From an uncultured Mycoplasmatota bacterium (GTDB taxonomy: Bacteria > Bacillota_I > Bacilli_A > RF39 > UBA660), in contig USNG01000034.1 in the NCBI GenBank assembly GCA_900556025.1, positions 1 to 15,733 on the forward strand: a stretch of DNA of 15,733 nucleotides, read 5' to 3'. Under the pieces are notes generated by a model. The model did no database searches and was not told the origin of the DNA. It was given only the letters and a program-made list of their open reading frames with translations. Position 1 is the stretch's first letter. Every line of letters starts with the position of its first letter. Of the stretch, positions 11,863-15,733 are shown piece by piece. The translations under genes were made by a program, and so were the position numbers.

Positions 11863-14778
11863 ATGAAATTTAATATCAAAAAGTTTAAAAATAATATATT
11901 ATTTTTTATAGTAAGTATAGCATTAATAATAGTTTTATTATTAGTGAGTGTTTTATTTGGAAAAAAAGGAGTAAAGATAGATAAAACTGATTTAACTAAT
12001 GATGAAGTTGATATAAAAAAACTTGTTATAAATGAGATAATGACATCTAATAATGGTGTTATATCTGATGAAGAAGGAACTTTATATGATTATATTGAAA
12101 TATATAATGGAAGTGACTCTGATATTAGTTTAAAGAATTATGGTTTAAGTGACGAAAACGATAAAGTTAAATGGGCATTTGGAGATATCACAATAGAATC
12201 TAAAAAATATATAGTAGTTAAATTAACTGGTAAAAAAGGTGAATTAAGTGCTGATTTTAAACTTAAGAGTTCTGGAGGAGAAGTTGTTACTTTATTTAAA
12301 CCAAATGGAAAAGTAATTGATGCAGTTGAAACTGTATCATTAGATTCAAACTATGTTATGGCTAGAGATCCAAAAGGCAACTGGGTTGTACAAGATGAAC
12401 CAACTCCTGGATTTGCAAATACTATTGATGGTCATAAAGAATTTATTGCGTCATTAGTCTCAAGTGAAGATGAAACAATTGTAATTAATGAAGTTTTACC
12501 AGATAATAAAGGAAACTTTAAAAATAAAAATGGTGAATATAGTGGATATATAGAAGTTAAAAATGTTAGTGATAAGTCTATAAATATTGCTAATTATAGT
12601 TTATCTAATAGTGAAGATGTTAGTTTCAAATGGCAATTTCCAAGTATAAAATTATCTCCAGGAGAAGTTAGCGTAGTTTATACATCAGGGATAAGTAGAA
12701 AAAGCGGAGAATTAAGTACTGGATTTAAATTAAAAAATAAAAATGGAGTAGCAGTATTAACAAATAATAAAGGAAAAGTAATAGATAAAGTTGAATATAA
12801 AAATTTAGCTAATGGAAAAGCTTATATTAGAAATAATAATACAATGTCAGAAGGAAGCAGTATTTCACCAGGGTACGATAATGGAATAGATGGAATAAAA
12901 GATTTTCAAAAGAAATATATGAGTACTCCAGATGGTTTAATTATTAATGAGGTAATGAACAATAATTATAAATATTTACCTCAAAATGGTGGAAACTATT
13001 ATGACTGGATAGAGTTATATAATAATTCTAATGATACTATTAAATTAAGTGATTATTGTTTAACTAATACTACAAATAATATTTGTATGTATAAATTACC
13101 AAAGGTTGAGCTTGGTAAAGGTGAATATTATTTAGTTATGGCTTCTGGAACAGAAAGCTTATCAAATAATAAATATAAGCATGCAAACTTTAAAATAGGT
13201 GATGTAGAAGGAATATACTTAACTAAAAATAGAAATATTGTTGATTCTATATTAGTGTCAGATATTCCAAATGGAAGCTCTATTGGTAAAGGAAAAGATT
13301 ATGGTGTTTATTATTATAAAACTCCAACGCCAGGAAGTAAAAATGGAAATGGAGATATAGCAATGTCTAGCATGCCAACATCTTCTGTTTCTGGAGGAGT
13401 ATTTAATAATAAAGATGAAATAGAAGTAACTCTTACAGGAAGTGGTAAAATTTATTATACACTTGATGGTTCAACACCAACTGTCTCATCTAAAATATAC
13501 AGTAGTCCTCTTACTATTAAGGAGACTACTGTTTTAAGAATAATGAATAAAGAAGACGGAAAACTTGAAAGTGAAACTAAAACTTACTCATACATTATGA
13601 ATGAAAATCATAAAATAGCTGTTATGTCATTAAGCATAGATAATAAAAAGCTAAATAATGTCAATAATCATACATCATTAAATAGTTCAGTTATTGAACA
13701 AACTAATGTAGAATTTTATGATACTGATGGTAATAGTTTTGAAGTAGGAGCAGGTTTAAAATTATTTGGTGGTTCTACTAGAAGTTATAAAAAGAAAAGC
13801 TATGAAATTAAATTTAAAAAAGAATTCGGAGATGCTCACTTAAAATATAAAGTATTTGATACAGTAGATAGTTCAATGTATGAGTCTCTTGTATTAAGAA
13901 CTGGCTCTCAAGATGAATTTGAATATGATAGTCAAAGAACTGTAATAAAAGATGTAGTTGCAACATCATTAATGGGTGAATATACAGATGTAGATGTACA
14001 AGCATATAAACCAATTGCTCTATATATTAATGGAAAGTATTGGGGAATATATTTTATTCGTGAAAAAGTAGATGAAACATTTATTTCTAATCACTATAAT
14101 GTACAAGCTACTAAAGAAAACTCTTCAATATTGAGAATTGATGGAGAAGTAAAATTTGGAACAAATAAAGATTATAATTCACTTATAAACTTCGTATCAA
14201 ATAACTCGATGAGTGATAAATCAAACTACGATAAAGTAAAAGATCAAATAGATATTACTAGTCTATGTGACTTCTGGATTGGTGAAATATATACAGCTAA
14301 CTATGATATTTTAAATACAAGATATTTTAGTAGTAGTGAAGTAGATAATGGTAAATGGAAATATATATTCTATGATATTGATTCAGGTTTCTTTAGAACA
14401 AATCAAAATACATTTACTGAATATACTAATCCAAATGGTATGGGAGCATGGAACTTCCCAACAACATTACTTAGAAACTTAATGAAAAGTGATGAATTTA
14501 AAAAAACATTTTTAGAAAGACTATCTTATAATTTAAAGAATACTTGGTCTTATGATAATGTTAATAAAAGAATAGATGAAGTAATTGAAGAAATTGGAAA
14601 AGATGAATTTAAAAGAAATGCAAAAAGATGGAATAACTCTTATAGTCATTGGGAAAAATCAATCACAGCTATGAAAACATTTGCTAAAAAAAGAAATGCT
14701 ATTTTAGTTAAATATGCTAAATCATACTTTAATTTATCTGATTCAGAAGTTAAGAAATATTTTGGTGATGTTAAATGA
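11863..14778 (+). CDS. CotH-family kinase-like surface protein with three lamin-tail domains
   Basis: The 971-residue protein has one N-terminal membrane helix (about 12-33) and the rest predicted outside the cell. Three lamin-tail domains follow (about 50-185, 205-340 and 358-490), each opening with [VI]INE[IV] and closing with a PG-x2-N stretch. Next come a chitobiase C-terminal-like beta domain (about 505-575, with YYTLDGSTP) and a CotH kinase domain (about 610-880). The CotH part shows LKLFGGSTR, LRTGSQDEF, a conserved GIYFIREKVDE and FYDID (836-840), whose aspartates fit the metal-binding site. Spore CotH phosphorylates coat proteins; the substrate here is unknown. No sporulation gene is in view. 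It overlaps the VTC gene by 4 nt (ATGA). AGGAG lies 7 nt before the ATG, inside a hairpin. Confidence 0.85.
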   Translation: MKFNIKKFKNNILFFIVSIALIIVLLLVSVLFGKKGVKIDKTDLTNDEVDIKKLVINEIMTSNNGVISDEEGTLYDYIEIYNGSDSDISLKNYGLSDENDKVKWAFGDITIESKKYIVVKLTGKKGELSADFKLKSSGGEVVTLFKPNGKVIDAVETVSLDSNYVMARDPKGNWVVQDEPTPGFANTIDGHKEFIASLVSSEDETIVINEVLPDNKGNFKNKNGEYSGYIEVKNVSDKSINIANYSLSNSEDVSFKWQFPSIKLSPGEVSVVYTSGISRKSGELSTGFKLKNKNGVAVLTNNKGKVIDKVEYKNLANGKAYIRNNNTMSEGSSISPGYDNGIDGIKDFQKKYMSTPDGLIINEVMNNNYKYLPQNGGNYYDWIELYNNSNDTIKLSDYCLTNTTNNICMYKLPKVELGKGEYYLVMASGTESLSNNKYKHANFKIGDVEGIYLTKNRNIVDSILVSDIPNGSSIGKGKDYGVYYYKTPTPGSKNGNGDIAMSSMPTSSVSGGVFNNKDEIEVTLTGSGKIYYTLDGSTPTVSSKIYSSPLTIKETTVLRIMNKEDGKLESETKTYSYIMNENHKIAVMSLSIDNKKLNNVNNHTSLNSSVIEQTNVEFYDTDGNSFEVGAGLKLFGGSTRSYKKKSYEIKFKKEFGDAHLKYKVFDTVDSSMYESLVLRTGSQDEFEYDSQRTVIKDVVATSLMGEYTDVDVQAYKPIALYINGKYWGIYFIREKVDETFISNHYNVQATKENSSILRIDGEVKFGTNKDYNSLINFVSNNSMSDKSNYDKVKDQIDITSLCDFWIGEIYTANYDILNTRYFSSSEVDNGKWKYIFYDIDSGFFRTNQNTFTEYTNPNGMGAWNFPTTLLRNLMKSDEFKKTFLERLSYNLKNTWSYDNVNKRIDEVIEEIGKDEFKRNAKRWNNSYSHWEKSITAMKTFAKKRNAILVKYAKSYFNLSDSEVKKYFGDVK

Positions 14779-15461
14779 AAAAATACAAATATAGGCATGA
14801 ATTAAAATTTAAAATAAGTAATAGTGCTGCTGAAGTATTAAAACAAAAACTTTCATTAATATTAGGCAAAGACAAAAATGCTTATTATGAAGATGGTTCT
14901 TACTTAATAAAAAGTTTATATTTTGATAATCTAGATTCAACTTCATACTACGAAAAAATGGATGGAGTATTGTATAGAAAAAAGTATAGAATAAGAATTT
15001 ATAATGATGATGAAAGCTTTATAAGACTTGAAAAGAAAATGAAACATAATACTTATACAGCAAAAGAACAAATGTTGATTTCAAAAGACATATATAGTAA
15101 AATATTAAGTGGTAAAATTAATGAAATAAATAATCCAGAAGGATTATTATTAGAGTTTATAAATGATACAAAAACTAAAGGTTTAATCCCATCTATAATT
15201 GTTGCTTATCATAGAATAGCATTTACTTATCCAATAAGTGAAGTAAGAATTACATTTGATTCTAATATAGAAAGTGGTCTTTATAATTATGATTTATTTG
15301 ATAATGAAAGACCAACATATTCAGTAACAGAAGACGGAAAACAAGTTTTAGAAGTTAAATTTAATGAAATATTACCATTACATATAGCAAATATATTAAA
15401 TGATATTCCTAGCTGTAGAGAAGCAGTTAGTAAATTTGCAATATGTAGAAGTATCAAGTAG
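14775..15461 (+). CDS. VTC-domain polyphosphate polymerase family protein
   Basis: The VTC domain, known from yeast Vtc4, makes polyphosphate from ATP. This 228-residue stand-alone copy has the tunnel-fold signatures: RHELKFK (7-13), YRIRIY (71-76, Arg72 and Arg74), IRLEKKMK (83-90, Lys87 and Lys88), AYHR (144-147), VRITFD (157-162) and LEVKF (192-196, Glu193 as the likely metal ligand). These basic residues line the substrate tunnel in the family, so the enzyme looks intact. It has no membrane helix and should be cytoplasmic. It overlaps the CotH-family gene by 4 nt, and its TAG stop is fused to the AGGAGG of the next gene, so all three genes are probably cotranscribed. Polyphosphate synthesis is the family prediction; activity of bacterial stand-alone copies is not certain. 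Confidence 0.88.
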   Translation: MKKYKYRHELKFKISNSAAEVLKQKLSLILGKDKNAYYEDGSYLIKSLYFDNLDSTSYYEKMDGVLYRKKYRIRIYNDDESFIRLEKKMKHNTYTAKEQMLISKDIYSKILSGKINEINNPEGLLLEFINDTKTKGLIPSIIVAYHRIAFTYPISEVRITFDSNIESGLYNYDLFDNERPTYSVTEDGKQVLEVKFNEILPLHIANILNDIPSCREAVSKFAICRSIK

Positions 15462-15470
15462 GAGGAAAAA

Positions 15471-15733
15471 ATGAGTGCAGTAGATACAATTAAAAAATCT
15501 GTATTAGAAAATTTTACAGGAACAATTTCAGTAGGAGATATGATTTTATCTCTTATAGTAGCATTTGTAATTGGAATGTTTATTATATACATATATAGAA
15601 AGACTTATACTGGAGTAGTATATAGTAAAGCCTTTTCTTTATGTATACTTATGTTATCTATGGTAACAGCAATGATTATTAGAACAATTAATTCTAATAT
15701 TAGTTTATCTTTAGGTATGGTTGGTGCTTTATC
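15471..15733 (+). CDS. DUF4956 membrane protein, N-terminal part (cut by window edge)
   Basis: The open frame starts at ATG 15471, 5 nt after AGGAGG (15460-15465), and runs off the window after 87 codons. A short soluble start is followed by two hydrophobic helices (about 25-42 and 54-72). The stretches YRKTYTGVVYS (43-53) and, at the edge, LSLGMVGAL are what I recognise from DUF4956. It is a multi-pass protein of unknown function often found next to VTC-domain genes. Its tight spacing with the polyphosphate polymerase suggests a membrane step linked to polyphosphate. The rest of the protein is not visible. Confidence 0.82.
   Translation, partial: MSAVDTIKKSVLENFTGTISVGDMILSLIVAFVIGMFIIYIYRKTYTGVVYSKAFSLCILMLSMVTAMIIRTINSNISLSLGMVGAL

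Noticed and set aside
15287..15592. Minus-strand frame crossing the VTC/DUF4956 junction
   Set aside because: It runs across two well-supported plus-strand genes and their shared ribosome site; no domain or start signal is seen.

Overview
The window is AT-rich bacterial DNA (well under 35% GC by eye). It uses the standard bacterial code: TGG encodes Trp and TGA ends ftsX and the cotH-like gene. Shine-Dalgarno sites are strong (AGGAGG or close), the promoters are sigma-A type, and short U-tailed hairpins end the operons. Gene content and order (prfB end, YitT-family gene, ftsE, ftsX, a secreted peptidoglycan hydrolase; whiA elsewhere) point to a walled, low-GC Bacillota, probably an uncultured gut lineage near RF39, Erysipelotrichia or other Bacilli. 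The exact taxon cannot be fixed from this window. Every full-length gene is on the + strand, and no gap longer than about 300 bases lacks a gene.

Region 1 (1-3879) is a cell-division and wall-remodelling block. It opens with the last codons of what looks like prfB, followed by a terminator. A new promoter then drives a YitT-family membrane protein, ftsE, ftsX and a secreted coiled-coil M23 peptidase. ftsE/ftsX and ftsX/peptidase overlap. The expected logic is that FtsE hydrolyses ATP, FtsX transmits the change across the membrane, and the coiled coil of the hydrolase is repositioned so that its LytM/M23 domain can cut peptidoglycan.

Region 2 (3883-8094) is a tandem duplication of a whole transcription unit: promoter, Sec-exported InlB-type B-repeat surface protein, and terminator. 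Each protein has a signal peptide, five repeats of about 100 residues, a small beta-sandwich domain and a C-terminal membrane anchor, with no LPXTG sorting motif. Every repeat has an even number of cysteines, and the cysteines appear or vanish in pairs. This is the least ordinary protein architecture in the window.

Region 3 (8110-11788) is housekeeping: monocistronic whiA with its own promoter and terminator, then a two-gene unit of a TGS-type nucleoside (uridine) kinase and glycolytic GAPDH.

Region 4 (11825-15733) is a cassette of a membrane-anchored CotH-family kinase with three lamin-tail domains, a VTC-type polyphosphate polymerase and a DUF4956 membrane protein cut by the window edge. 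The genes overlap or are tightly spaced. This is the best candidate here for an incompletely understood system. One working idea is that VTC makes polyphosphate inside, the membrane protein handles or exports it, and the surface kinase-like protein acts on the outside. A 13-bp hairpin that buries the Shine-Dalgarno of the first gene precedes the cassette.
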